Part shown: in pieces, positions 31,906 through 41,344 of the stretch
How positions within the stretch are numbered: the first letter of the stretch is position 1
Layout: each line of letters opens with the position of its first letter
Assembly: GCA_965221075.1 (NCBI GenBank)
Contig: OZ244865.1
Span: forward strand, 496,001-560,000
Reading direction: 5' to 3'
DNA from: UBA2970 sp965221075
Lineage (GTDB): Bacteria; Verrucomicrobiota; Verrucomicrobiia; Limisphaerales; AAA164-E04
Length of the DNA: 64,000 bases
Notes under the pieces: generated by a model
Told to the model about the DNA's origin: nothing
Database searches by the model: none
The model's input: only the letters and a program-made list of their open reading frames with translations
Translations under genes and position numbers: made by a program

Positions 31906-34773
31906 ATGCACGTCCCCCGTTCCTGTCCGGCGCTCCCGGAGGCCGGCCGGGCCCTGCTCGCCCTGGCGCTCATCCTTGCGCCGCTTCCGCTGCTGGGGCA
32001 GCAGGGCGGCGGATCCATCGAGGGGAGGGTGACCGATTCCTGGGAGGGCGGCCCGGTGCCCGGGGTGGCGGTGGTGCTGCGGGGGAGCACCCTGGGGACC
32101 ACCACCGGCATGTCGGGGGAGTACCGGCTGGACGGCGTGCCCGACGGCGTCCACATCCTTCTCTTCTCCCGATCCGGCTACTCCCGCTCGGCCATCGGCG
32201 ACATCCTGGTGATCTCGGGGCAGACCTCCCGGGCCGATCTCGAGATCCGGCCACGGTTCCACGACCTGGAGCCCTACGAGGTGCTGGCCGATCCCTTCGC
32301 CGGCGCCGAGGCGGCCCTGCTTTCCCAGCGGCAGGGAGCGGTGGCGATGACCGACGCCATCGGCAGCGACTTCTTCTCCCGGGCCGGGGCGGGCAACGCG
32401 GCCGAGATCATGGCCAAGGTGACCGGGGCCTCGGTGGTGGGAGGCAAGTACGTGTTCATCCGGGGGCTGGGTGACCGCTACAGCAACACCACCCTCAACG
32501 GAGCCGAGGTGCCCAGCCCCGATCCCGACCGGAGGGCGGTGCAGATGGACATCTTCCCCTCCAGCGCCATCGAGAGCATCGTCACCGCCAAGACCTTCAC
32601 CCCCGACCGGCCCGGGAGCTTCTCGGGGGGCTCGGTGGACATCAGGACCAGGTCCTATCCCCCGGAATTCGACGCCAGCCTCTCCATGGGGGCCACCTTC
32701 AACCCCCTCTCCTCCTTCGAGGACGGCTTCCTCTCCTATCCGGGAGGCGGGCTGGACTTCCTGGGCTTCGACGACGGGACCCGGGATGTGCCCGCCGGGT
32801 GGGGCCGTGCCGGGGAGATCGACACCCAGGCCCTGGTCAACGAGACCCGGTCCGGCGGGGGGCGCACCCTCGAGTACCGGACCGGGAACGCCGAGCAGGT
32901 GCTGGCCCTGACCCGGATGTTCTCCCCGACGATGACGCCCCGCCGGGAGACCGCGCCCCTCGCCCACGACTTCGGCGGCTCGGTCGGGGACACCTTCACG
33001 CTTCTGGGGCGCGACCTGGGCTACTTCGCCTCGGCGAGCTACAAGCGGGGCTTCTCCTTCTACCAGGACGGGTTCCAGGGCCGCTACGACCGCAGCGGCG
33101 ACGCGCTCCAGCCCTTCATGGAGCTGAAGGACGCCCAGTCGGAGGAGACCGTCTCCTGGGGCAGCATCGTCAACCTGACCCGCCAGTTCGCCGAAGGGCA
33201 CGAGCTCAACTTCAACTTCCTCTACAACCGCAACAGCGAGGATCGGGTTCTCCTGCAGGAGGGCTACCTGTTCGGGGTCGAGCCGGACACCTTCGAGCGC
33301 CGGGTGCTCGACTTCACCCAGCGGGAGCTGAGGACCTACCAGCTGCGGGGCTCCCACGAGTTCGACGGCTTCCTGGGATGGAAGGTGGAATGGATCGCCT
33401 CCCTGGCCTCGACCCTGCAGGACCAGCCCGACCTGAGGCTCTTCCAGTTCCAGCGGCGGGCCAGCGGCACCATCGACATCAACCTCTCGGGCTACCAGGC
33501 CCCGACCCGCTACTTCCGCAGCGTCGCCGAGGACAACCGCAACTTCCGGATCGACAACGCCATCCCCGTCCCGGTGTGGAGCGATCTGGAGGCCAGCCTG
33601 CGCTTCGGGGCCTACCAGGCCTCCTCGGAGCGGCTCTTCTCCGAGCGCCGCTTCGAGTACCTGAGCAACTCCTCACCCCGCTTCCTCGATCTCAACCGGA
33701 CGGGGGAGCAGGACGGCTTCCTCTCCGACGAGAACCTCGCGTACATCGACCCGGGCCGGGGATCCATCCAGTTCTACAAGTACGTCGCCGAGCGGCCCTT
33801 CAACGACTACCAGGGCAGCCAGGACGTCCTGGCCGGCTACCTGATGGCCGAGCTGCCCGTCACCGCCAGCCTCAGGAGCGTGGGGGGGCTCCGCTACGAG
33901 ACCACCGACCTGGCCGTGGACAGCGCCGGGGAGCGGGAGGGCAGCGCCGTCCTGGAGGAGACCACCCCCCTGCCCGCCTTCGGGCTGATCTACGAGATCG
34001 TTCCCGACATGAACCTGCGCGTCTCCTACGGCAGGACCCTGGCCCGCCCCACCTACCGCGAGATCACGCCCATCTCGGTCTTCGACGTCTCCAACCGGGA
34101 GACCCTGGTGGGAAACCCGGATCTGTCCCTGACCTCGATCGACAACTTCGATCTGCGCTGGGAGTGGTTCCCCCGGCCGGGCGAGGTGCTGGCCGCCAGC
34201 GTGTTCTACAAGGCGCTGGCCGATCCCATCCAGAAGACCACCGCCACCGCCAACCGCCAGGTGCAGTACCAGAACCGCGAGGAGGGCATCGTCTACGGGC
34301 TGGAGCTGGAGGCCCGCAAGAACCTGGGCTTCGTCCGCTCCGGGCTGGAGGAGTTCACCATGGGCGGCAACGTGGCCCTGGTGCATTCCGAGGTGGACAA
34401 GGGGCCCTTCGACTACGGAGAGGGCTCCGTTCCCCTGGCGGGCCAGTCGCCCTACATCGTCAACGTCGATCTGACCTGGCACCATCCCGACACCGGCACC
34501 ACCGCCAGCGTCTTCTACAACGTCTTCGGCCCCCGCCTCTTCTCGGTGGGGCAGCGCGAGACCCCGCACATCCTCGAGCAGCCGGTCCACACCGTGGACT
34601 TCACCCTCTCCCGGAAGCTCTCCGAGCGCTGGAGCGCCAAGTTCAAGGCCGAGAACCTGGCCGATCCCCTGGTCAGGACCACCTACGACTTCGGGGGCGG
34701 CGGAGGCGAGTACCTCTACCGGAGCTACCGCCAGGGCCGAAGCTACGGCCTCTCCCTCTCCTACTCCTTCTAG
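31906..34773 (+). CDS. TonB-dependent outer-membrane receptor
   Basis: A 955-residue TonB-dependent receptor. The ATG at 31906 gives a signal peptide (ALLALALILAPLPLLGQQ). Next come a carboxypeptidase-regulatory-like beta domain (GGSIEGRVTDSWEGGPVPGV, residues about 36-115), a plug domain with AEIMAKVTGASVVGGKYVFIRGLGDRYSNT, and a 22-strand-type barrel. The barrel ends SYGLSLSYSF, with the terminal aromatic residue needed for barrel insertion. It is encoded immediately after its energising TonB2-like machinery, so it is the likely dedicated client. The ligand (metal chelate, vitamin or glycan) cannot be told. A G+C-rich stem-loop follows the stop. Confidence 0.93.
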   Translation: MHVPRSCPALPEAGRALLALALILAPLPLLGQQGGGSIEGRVTDSWEGGPVPGVAVVLRGSTLGTTTGMSGEYRLDGVPDGVHILLFSRSGYSRSAIGDILVISGQTSRADLEIRPRFHDLEPYEVLADPFAGAEAALLSQRQGAVAMTDAIGSDFFSRAGAGNAAEIMAKVTGASVVGGKYVFIRGLGDRYSNTTLNGAEVPSPDPDRRAVQMDIFPSSAIESIVTAKTFTPDRPGSFSGGSVDIRTRSYPPEFDASLSMGATFNPLSSFEDGFLSYPGGGLDFLGFDDGTRDVPAGWGRAGEIDTQALVNETRSGGGRTLEYRTGNAEQVLALTRMFSPTMTPRRETAPLAHDFGGSVGDTFTLLGRDLGYFASASYKRGFSFYQDGFQGRYDRSGDALQPFMELKDAQSEETVSWGSIVNLTRQFAEGHELNFNFLYNRNSEDRVLLQEGYLFGVEPDTFERRVLDFTQRELRTYQLRGSHEFDGFLGWKVEWIASLASTLQDQPDLRLFQFQRRASGTIDINLSGYQAPTRYFRSVAEDNRNFRIDNAIPVPVWSDLEASLRFGAYQASSERLFSERRFEYLSNSSPRFLDLNRTGEQDGFLSDENLAYIDPGRGSIQFYKYVAERPFNDYQGSQDVLAGYLMAELPVTASLRSVGGLRYETTDLAVDSAGEREGSAVLEETTPLPAFGLIYEIVPDMNLRVSYGRTLARPTYREITPISVFDVSNRETLVGNPDLSLTSIDNFDLRWEWFPRPGEVLAASVFYKALADPIQKTTATANRQVQYQNREEGIVYGLELEARKNLGFVRSGLEEFTMGGNVALVHSEVDKGPFDYGEGSVPLAGQSPYIVNVDLTWHHPDTGTTASVFYNVFGPRLFSVGQRETPHILEQPVHTVDFTLSRKLSERWSAKFKAENLADPLVRTTYDFGGGGGEYLYRSYRQGRSYGLSLSYSF

Positions 34774-34808
34774 CGGACCGGGGGCTTCCCCCGGAGCGGG
34801 CGGTCCGC
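34773..34808 (+). terminator. Stem-loop after TonB receptor gene
   Basis: An 8-bp stem (GCGGACCG at 34773-34780 with CGGTCCGC at 34801-34808) encloses a second small GGGGGC/CCCCC stem. It starts in the stop codon of the receptor gene. No T-run follows, so it may be a weak terminator or an mRNA-stabilising end between the receptor and the downstream repeat protein. Confidence 0.45.
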
Positions 34809-35149
34809 CTGCGCCGGTTCCCCGGTGCAGGACGGCAGTGCGGCAGCTCCCTCCCGGTGCCAGGGGAGCCAGGGCCGCCGCCGCGCTTCCGTCCTCCTTC
34901 CACCGGCCACTCGGAGCGGATCCTCCACTCCGCGTTTGTCCCGCTGGAATCGGCTCCACCCGGGTCCGCCGGCGATCCTCTCCGGAAGAGAGAAGCCGCG
35001 TTCCTCGCGCAGCCGATCCATCCCTCCCCATGTTTTCCGATTCGTGACTTGAAAGCGGTGGCTATGTAACATGGATCCTGTCCGCTCCCTTCCGCCGGGA
35101 AAACCGGACCGGTTCGGAAGGCCCGGACCTAGCCGAAGCCAACCTCACA
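34774..35149. other. Intergenic region before repeat-protein gene
   Basis: About 375 bases. Apart from the hairpin at its start I see no gene. Short open frames on both strands have no recognisable content. It is long enough for a separate promoter for the repeat protein, but no convincing -35/-10 pair was found. Confidence 0.5.
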
Positions 35150-38044
35150 ATGAAGCGATACGCCGTATCCATCCTCTCTGGATGCCTGGCCTGGTTCCTG
35201 GCCTCGCCCCTCCAGGGAGCCACCATCGAGATCACCGACGCCTCGATCGTCGGCGACGCGATCTGGACCCCGGACAACACCTACGTCCTATCGGGCCTGG
35301 TGTTCGTGGAGAACGGAGAGACGCTGACCATCGAGCCCGGAACGGTGGTCAAGGGGAAGCCGGGCGAAGGGGCCAGAGCCAGCGCACTGATCGTGGCCCG
35401 GGGAGGCAGGATCTTCGCCGAGGGCACCGCCGAGGCTCCGATCGTCTTCACCGCCGAGGCCGACGACGTCGACGATCCCGAGGACTACGGGGCCAGCGAT
35501 CGCGGCCTGTGGGGCGGGCTCATCGTGCTGGGCCGCTCGACCCTCAACAGCCCCTCGGCCTCCGGAACGCCGATCGTGGACAACATCGAGGGCATCGACA
35601 TCAACGAGCCCCGGGGCGCGTTCGGCGGCAGCGACGAGGCCGACAGCTCAGGGGTGCTGCGCTACGTGTCCATCCGCCACGGAGGCACGCTGATCGGGGC
35701 CGACAACGAGATCAACGGCCTGACCCTGGGAGCGGTGGGCAGCGGCACCACCGTCGAGTTCGTCGAGGTGTTCGCCAACCTGGACGACGGGATCGAGTTC
35801 TTCGGGGGCACGGTCAACACCCGCTACCTGGTGGTGGCCTACTGCGGCGACGACTCCTTCGACTACGACCAGGGCTTCCGCGGCAAGGGACAGTACTGGT
35901 TCACCATCCAGGACGCCGACTCGGGCGACGGCGGGGAGCACGACGGGGACATCGACGACGACACCAGGACGCCGCTCTCCCGCCCGGTGATCCACAACGC
36001 CACCTTCATCGGAGCGGGCGCCGGTTCCGGGACCACCCGGCGCGCCTTCAACATCCGGGACAACGCCGGCGCTATCTACCACAACAGCATCTTCACCGAG
36101 TTCGGCGGCCGGGCCATCGACGTCCAGGACGACAGCATCTTCCGGCTGACCGCCGGGGACATCGACTTCCGCAACAACCTGTGGTGGTCCTTCGGGGCGG
36201 GGAGCGAACCTGACCAGATCGCCAACGCCAACGCCTGGTCGCTGTTCACCCGGGCGGAGCGCAACAACCGCATAGCCGATCCCATGCTGCGCGGCATCAG
36301 CCGCACCTTCGACGGCATGCTTGATCCCCGGCCCGCCGTAGGCAGCCCTGCCATCGGAGGGCAACGGACTCCGCCTTCCGGATTCTTCCAGTACGCCAGC
36401 TACCTGGGGGCCTTCGGCTCGGTCAACTGGGCCTCCAGCTGGACGGCCCTGGGGCAGGGCGGCTACATCACCCAGGAGGGCGCCGGCGAGCCTGTTCCCG
36501 AGCTGCCTCCCGGCGAGGGGATCCTGGTGACCGACGCCGACATCGAGGGGAACGTGACCTGGACCGCCGGCAACACCTACATCCTTTCGGGCCTGGTGTT
36601 CGTCGAGGACGGGGAGACGCTCACCATCGAGCCCGGCACGGTGATCAAGGGACTGCCCGGCGACGGGGCCAACGCCAGCGCCCTGGTGGTGGCCCGTGGC
36701 GGGAAGATCTACGCCGAGGGCACTGCCGAGGCGCCGATCGTCTTCACCGCCGAGGCCGACGACGTCGCCGATCCCGAGGACTACGGGGCCAGCGACCGCG
36801 GCCTGTGGGGCGGGCTCATCGTGCTGGGCCGCTCGACCCTCAACAGCCCCTCGGCCTCCGGAACGCCGATCGTGGACAACATCGAGGGCATCGACATCAA
36901 CGAGCCCAGGGGCGCGTTCGGCGGCAGCGACGAGGCCGACGACTCCGGAGTGCTGCGCTACGTGTCCATCCGCCACGGGGGCACGCTGATCGGGGCCGAC
37001 AACGAGATCAACGGCCTGACCCTGGGAGCGGTGGGCAGCGGCACCACCGTCGAGTTCATCGAGGTGTTCGCCAACCTGGACGACGGGATCGAGTTCTTCG
37101 GGGGCACGGTCAACACCCGCTACCTGGCGGTGGCCTACTGCGGCGACGACTCCTTCGACTACGATCAGGGCTTCCGCGGCAAGGGGCAGTTCTGGTTCAC
37201 CATCCAGGACGCCGACTCGGGCGACGGCGGGGAGCACGACGGGGACATCGACGACGACACCAGGCGGCCGCTCTCCCGTCCGGTGATCCTCAATGCCACC
37301 TTCATCGGGGCGGGCGCCGATTCCGGGACCACCCGGCGCGCCTTCAACATCCGGGACAACGCCGGCGCCGTCTACTTCAACAGCATCTTCACCGAATTCG
37401 GCGGGCGGGCCATCGACGTGCAGGACGACAGCGCCATCCGGGTGGCCGCCCGCGACATCTACTTCCGCGAGAACCTGTGGTGGTCCTTCGGGGCGGGAAG
37501 CTCCCCGTCCGAGATCGCCAACGCCAACGCGCTGCGGCTCTTCACCGCTGCGGACAACAACAACCAGATCGCCGATCCCAAGCTGCGCGGCATCAGCCGC
37601 ACCTTCGACGGCATGCTCGATCCCCGGCCCGCGGTGGGCAGCCCCGCCCTGGTGGAGACCACCGTCCCCAGCGACAGCTTCTTCCTGAAGGTCAACCACA
37701 AGGGAGCCTTCGGCTCGGTCAACTGGGCCTCCAGCTGGACGGCCCTGGGCCAGGGAGGATACATAACCCAGGAGGGCGCCGGAGCGCCCGTTCGGGGAGG
37801 CGGCGACGGGACGAGGCTCGACATGGCCTTGCAGGACGATGGCCGATTGGCCGTCAGCTTCCCGACCGCCGCAGGCGTCGCCTACGTGGTCCAGGTCTCC
37901 GTGGATCTGGAGAACTGGAGCGACTTCGAGGATCCCATCGTGGGCGATGGAACCACGCACACGTTCGTCGTCGACCCGGAGCAGCTGGCAATTATTGCTC
38001 CCCAGGCCAGGACGGCGGCCTTCGCCCGGATCGTGATCCGCTAG
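35150..38044 (+). CDS. Secreted beta-rich protein made of two near-identical 432-residue repeats
   Basis: A 964-residue exported protein (signal peptide MKRYAVSILSGCLAWFLASP). Two repeats (about residues 28-448 and 460-880) each carry NTYVLSGLVFVE-type and LTIEPGTVVKG segments, GRIFAEGTAEAPIVFTAE, and a DRGLWGGLIVLGRSTLN block. They also have beta-helix-like stretches and an acidic DADSGDGGEHDGDIDDD loop that could bind calcium. The C-terminal ~80 residues carry the AYVVQVSVDLENWSDF module common in secreted Verrucomicrobiota proteins. Related proteins are often encoded beside TonB-dependent receptors in Proteobacteria and Bacteroidota, so a role in capturing substrate at the surface for the upstream receptor is plausible. 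Not characterised. Confidence 0.85.
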   Translation: MKRYAVSILSGCLAWFLASPLQGATIEITDASIVGDAIWTPDNTYVLSGLVFVENGETLTIEPGTVVKGKPGEGARASALIVARGGRIFAEGTAEAPIVFTAEADDVDDPEDYGASDRGLWGGLIVLGRSTLNSPSASGTPIVDNIEGIDINEPRGAFGGSDEADSSGVLRYVSIRHGGTLIGADNEINGLTLGAVGSGTTVEFVEVFANLDDGIEFFGGTVNTRYLVVAYCGDDSFDYDQGFRGKGQYWFTIQDADSGDGGEHDGDIDDDTRTPLSRPVIHNATFIGAGAGSGTTRRAFNIRDNAGAIYHNSIFTEFGGRAIDVQDDSIFRLTAGDIDFRNNLWWSFGAGSEPDQIANANAWSLFTRAERNNRIADPMLRGISRTFDGMLDPRPAVGSPAIGGQRTPPSGFFQYASYLGAFGSVNWASSWTALGQGGYITQEGAGEPVPELPPGEGILVTDADIEGNVTWTAGNTYILSGLVFVEDGETLTIEPGTVIKGLPGDGANASALVVARGGKIYAEGTAEAPIVFTAEADDVADPEDYGASDRGLWGGLIVLGRSTLNSPSASGTPIVDNIEGIDINEPRGAFGGSDEADDSGVLRYVSIRHGGTLIGADNEINGLTLGAVGSGTTVEFIEVFANLDDGIEFFGGTVNTRYLAVAYCGDDSFDYDQGFRGKGQFWFTIQDADSGDGGEHDGDIDDDTRRPLSRPVILNATFIGAGADSGTTRRAFNIRDNAGAVYFNSIFTEFGGRAIDVQDDSAIRVAARDIYFRENLWWSFGAGSSPSEIANANALRLFTAADNNNQIADPKLRGISRTFDGMLDPRPAVGSPALVETTVPSDSFFLKVNHKGAFGSVNWASSWTALGQGGYITQEGAGAPVRGGGDGTRLDMALQDDGRLAVSFPTAAGVAYVVQVSVDLENWSDFEDPIVGDGTTHTFVVDPEQLAIIAPQARTAAFARIVIR
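35231..37791 (+). repeat. Tandem 1296-bp duplication inside the secreted protein gene
   Basis: Two copies in direct order (35231-36495 and 36527-37791) keep an exact 1296-bp offset over their whole length. At four points checked (35231/36527, 35281/36577, 35491/36787, 36411/37707) the offset is identical. The central ~500 bp are almost identical even at synonymous sites, while both edges have diverged. This suggests recent duplication or ongoing gene conversion. Confidence 0.95.
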
Positions 38045-38074
38045 GCGCGCCGGTTCCGCCCGGGGGAAGTCCTT

Positions 38075-38094
38075 AGGGGCTGCCCCCTTTTTTT
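38075..38094 (+). terminator. Rho-independent terminator after repeat-protein gene
   Basis: Stem AGGGG (38075-38079) pairs with CCCCT (38084-38088), tetraloop CTGC, followed by a T-run through 38094. It lies 30 nt after the stop codon and would end the TonB-cluster transcript. The stem is short, so efficiency is uncertain. Confidence 0.65.
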
Positions 38095-38242
38095 CGTCTG
38101 TCCCTCCGTCCGTGCCCGTTCGAGGCTCCTGGACTAAGGAGGCTTCGGTCTCCCCGGACACTCCTCCAGGACACCTTTCGAGGAATCGCAGGATGCAGCG
38201 CCCAGGACCGGGCGCCTCCCGGCCCTCAGCCTGGAGGAGATT

Positions 38243-41032
38243 CTACCGCTTGCGTCGTTTCCGATCCTCCGTCCCGGACGAAAGGGGATTGCGCCGGGAT
38301 TCGTAGAGCTCGAACAGGTGCTCCATCCGCTCGCGCTCGGAGGCGAACCTGCCGCGCCGGTAGAGCCGGTCCACCCCGCGGTCGAGAGCCGAATGGGCCC
38401 GGCGAAGATCCGGCGGCATCAGCCGGGGATCGTAGAGATCGGCCAGGGTGGCGTCGGGATGGGCGGCGCGAGCGTCGAGCACCGCCCGGGCCAGCGGCTC
38501 CAGCGCTGGCAGTTCCTGGTTCCCGGGCGGCGCTGGAAAGGTGTTGTGGACGAGTCCGATCGAGTAGCGGTAGTCGCTCCTGAGCCGCCCTCCGATGTGT
38601 CGCAGCCAGGCCATGTGCATGGCCGAGGAAAGCAGCCCGAAGTCGGCCAGCGTGGCATTCAGGCGCACGAGCAGGGCGTCGCTTGGAACCGTGGGAGGCT
38701 CCAGCCATCCCATGGGCACGTACTCCCGGCGCTCCGAGCTGACCCGGGGAACGGCGAGGAACGGTCCGGCCGGAAGGACATTGACATGGTATAGGGCAGG
38801 GGTGTCGGCGAGCCTGCGCGTCGGCCCGCTCCGGCTCTTCTCCCGATAGGCGCGCACGGCGGCGATGCGTTTCCGCACCGCGGGCAGCCTTGCCAGCGCG
38901 TCGGGCGGCGCGTCGTGCAGGGCCAGGATCCACCGCTCTTCGCCTTGCAGGAATTCCTGCGCCCCGGCGAAAGGACGGATCCAGGGGGAGGCCTCCGGTT
39001 CGGCGTCGAGGAGCGCGGCCCGTTCCTCGGGGCCGAGGATGTAGCTGCCGCCGTCGATAGGCTTGGATCCGACGATCATTCTGCTCATGCCGTTGATCGG
39101 CGCTCTCTCCCGGCCAACCACCAGATGCGGATCCGAGAGCCCTGCCGCATCGAGCAGGTAGGGGGAGATCCAGCGGTGGCGGCTTTCCACCGGCTCGCCG
39201 CGGGCGCCGGGATAGCTGAAGAGGCGCTTCCCGGGCCGTGCGGAATCCCGAGGATCGAGGCCGAGAACCACGACGTGGACGCTCGCCTTGCCGTGCTGGT
39301 CGGAGCTCCAGGCGAAGGTGCGGTGGGCGAAGGATATTTCCATTCCGCAGCGTCCGAAAAGGAGGGGCCAGAGCTGGGCAGCCTGCTCGCCCTGGGTGAT
39401 CGAGCTGGTCGCTACCAGGCCGATCCTGGCACTGCCGCCCTTCGCATACTCCCCGGCCTTGAGGAACCACGCAGCGGCGTAGTCGAGCGTGCCGCCGTTC
39501 CTGACGAGGCCAGCGATCCCCCGCACCTGCGATCTTTGCTCGGCGGTCTGGCGCTTCGCTCCCGCGAAGGGCGGATTGCCCAGCACGAAGGAGCGTCCCT
39601 CCGTCGGCATCAGTTCGGACCAGTCGATCTCCAGCGCATCGCCGCGGACGATGCGCGGCGCTTTTCCTAGAGGCGAGCGGACGGAGGGCCGGTCGGAATC
39701 CAGGCCCGGCCGGCCGTTCATCATCCAGGCCGTCATCCACAGCGCGGTCTCGGCGACGCGGGCCGGAAACTCGCCCAGCTCGATCCCGTGGAACTGGTCC
39801 AGAGCCACAGCCGGGAGGCGCTCGGCGTCGAGCGCCGCCTGGTCTGGCGCCGAGATTGCATTTCGGATCTCTCGGATAGCTTCGATCTCCAGCCGCCGCA
39901 GCTCCCGGTAGGCGACGACGAGGAAGTTGCCGCAGCCGCAGGCAGGATCGAGGAAGGCCAGTCCGCCGATCTTCGCACGGAAGCGGCGCAGCGCCGCAAT
40001 GCGTCCCTGGTCCTTGAGCGCCCGGGTCCGCTCGAATTCGGAGCGCAGGTCGTCCATGAACAGCGGGTCGATCACCTTGAGGATGTTTCTCTCGGTGGTG
40101 TAGTGCGCGCCCTGCTCCCGGCGCTCGCCCGGATCCATCGCCGACTGGAAGAGCGCGCCGAAGATCGCTGGCGAGATCCTTGACCAGTCGAACCGGCAGG
40201 CTTCGAGCAGCGACAGGCGCATCTCCGCGTTGAACGAGAGGATCCGGGAGCGCCCCTCGAACAGGCCGCCTTCGACATGGGGAAAGCGGGCCAGATCCTT
40301 GTCGAGGGCGGGGGAGCGATCCTCCTTTGGCGTTTCGATCACCTGGAAGACATGGTCGATCCAGGGACCGAGATCGGATCCGTCCCTGTCCGTGCGCGAC
40401 TCCACGAAGTCCAGGAAGATGCCCCGCGGCTCGAACACCCCGGTGTCGTCGGCGAACATGCAGAAGACGATCCGCACCAGGAAGCGCTCCAGATCGGCTC
40501 TGACGTGCCCGGCCGCGGCGAGGGCGTCGTGCAGGCGCCCGACCAGCCTGGCGGCCTCGATGTCCGGCGGATCCCGATCCCGGCATGTCCGGATCTGCAA
40601 GCCGCGCAGGAAGCCGAACGACTCGACATGGGCGGGCAGGCTGGAGAGGGGGAACGAGATTGCCTCCCGGCTCTCCAGATCGTGGAGCTCGAGGATCCGG
40701 AAATCGCTAGCCAGGATGTAGCGCGGGCGCTCGCTTCCGGGGCGCGTTCCGAAATGCCCGACGGCCTGGGCGCAGTCCGCTTCCAGGTCCCGTCCGGCGC
40801 GGTTCCTCTCGACGATCAGAACGCCCGGCCAGAGCAGGCCGACGAATCCCGGGAGGCCGTCCAGCCTGGCTGCATGCTCCTTGAAGCGTGCGGCCTTCCG
40901 GGGCCTGGCTCCGAACACGGCGAAGAAGGCGTTGTAGAAGCGCTGCGCCTGGTCCTTGCCGTAGATCGCGTCCTTCCATTCCCTGGCGAGGGCGGCGGCG
41001 CGGTCCCGAATCTCGTTCCAGGGCAGGTGCAT
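38243..41032 (-). CDS. MmeI-family DNA adenine methyltransferase with degenerate nuclease motif
   Basis: A 929-residue protein with the full MmeI/type IIL layout: N-terminal nuclease-like domain, helical spacer, gamma-class N6-adenine methyltransferase, target-recognition domain and C-terminal helices. Motif I is DPACGCGNF (about 361-369) and the catalytic motif is NPPF (about 483-486). In MmeI the N-terminal nuclease uses D-x9-E-x-K (D70, E80, K82). The aligned segment here reads G65 (GLLWPG), E75, R76, N77 (VERNRAG), so Asp and Lys are lost and only Glu remains. It should therefore methylate but not cut DNA. No separate nuclease or other defence gene is adjacent. It is convergent with the repeat-protein gene. 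Confidence 0.88.
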   Translation of the reverse strand: MHLPWNEIRDRAAALAREWKDAIYGKDQAQRFYNAFFAVFGARPRKAARFKEHAARLDGLPGFVGLLWPGVLIVERNRAGRDLEADCAQAVGHFGTRPGSERPRYILASDFRILELHDLESREAISFPLSSLPAHVESFGFLRGLQIRTCRDRDPPDIEAARLVGRLHDALAAAGHVRADLERFLVRIVFCMFADDTGVFEPRGIFLDFVESRTDRDGSDLGPWIDHVFQVIETPKEDRSPALDKDLARFPHVEGGLFEGRSRILSFNAEMRLSLLEACRFDWSRISPAIFGALFQSAMDPGERREQGAHYTTERNILKVIDPLFMDDLRSEFERTRALKDQGRIAALRRFRAKIGGLAFLDPACGCGNFLVVAYRELRRLEIEAIREIRNAISAPDQAALDAERLPAVALDQFHGIELGEFPARVAETALWMTAWMMNGRPGLDSDRPSVRSPLGKAPRIVRGDALEIDWSELMPTEGRSFVLGNPPFAGAKRQTAEQRSQVRGIAGLVRNGGTLDYAAAWFLKAGEYAKGGSARIGLVATSSITQGEQAAQLWPLLFGRCGMEISFAHRTFAWSSDQHGKASVHVVVLGLDPRDSARPGKRLFSYPGARGEPVESRHRWISPYLLDAAGLSDPHLVVGRERAPINGMSRMIVGSKPIDGGSYILGPEERAALLDAEPEASPWIRPFAGAQEFLQGEERWILALHDAPPDALARLPAVRKRIAAVRAYREKSRSGPTRRLADTPALYHVNVLPAGPFLAVPRVSSERREYVPMGWLEPPTVPSDALLVRLNATLADFGLLSSAMHMAWLRHIGGRLRSDYRYSIGLVHNTFPAPPGNQELPALEPLARAVLDARAAHPDATLADLYDPRLMPPDLRRAHSALDRGVDRLYRRGRFASERERMEHLFELYESRRNPLSSGTEDRKRRKR

Positions 41033-41344
41033 CAGGCCGCTTCGTCCTTCCCGTGGCGCGGCAGCCCGGGGCCGGCGCGGCGCCCTGGCAGATGGCCGCC
41101 TCCCTCAATGGGGGCAGCACGGGCGCGGCGGCCGGACTCCGCTTCCAGGCCCGCCCGGAGCTTCGGATCCGGTACCGTCCATGCCGGAATCCTTCGCCGC
41201 CCCGGACCGGTCCGGATCGTTCCATGGCGCAAGCCCTTGCTCGAGACTCGCTTCATGCAGGGCTCCATGGCGCCGTGGAGCAGGAGCGGAGCGCCGGCCG
41301 CACCCTCTCCGGCGCCGGCTCTCCTTCCGGAGGGAGGGCCGGGT
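41033..41344. other. Short intergenic region upstream of the methyltransferase
   Basis: About 310 bases between the methyltransferase start and the end of gspK. I see no gene, tRNA or IS end; it probably holds the methyltransferase promoter. Confidence 0.5.

Noticed and set aside
34774..35149. Possible promoter with TTGAAA near 35049
   Set aside because: The nearest -10-like hexamer is only about 8 nt away, so spacing does not fit a sigma-70 promoter.
35231..37791. Repeat pattern considered as a CRISPR or transposon duplication
   Set aside because: Only two long copies in one reading frame with an exact multiple of three; a coding duplication explains it, and there are no short spacers or terminal inverted repeats.
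40707..41268. Short minus-strand frames near the methyltransferase start, considered as an antitoxin or controller gene
   Set aside because: They overlap the methyltransferase N-terminus in another frame and show no helix-turn-helix or other pattern.
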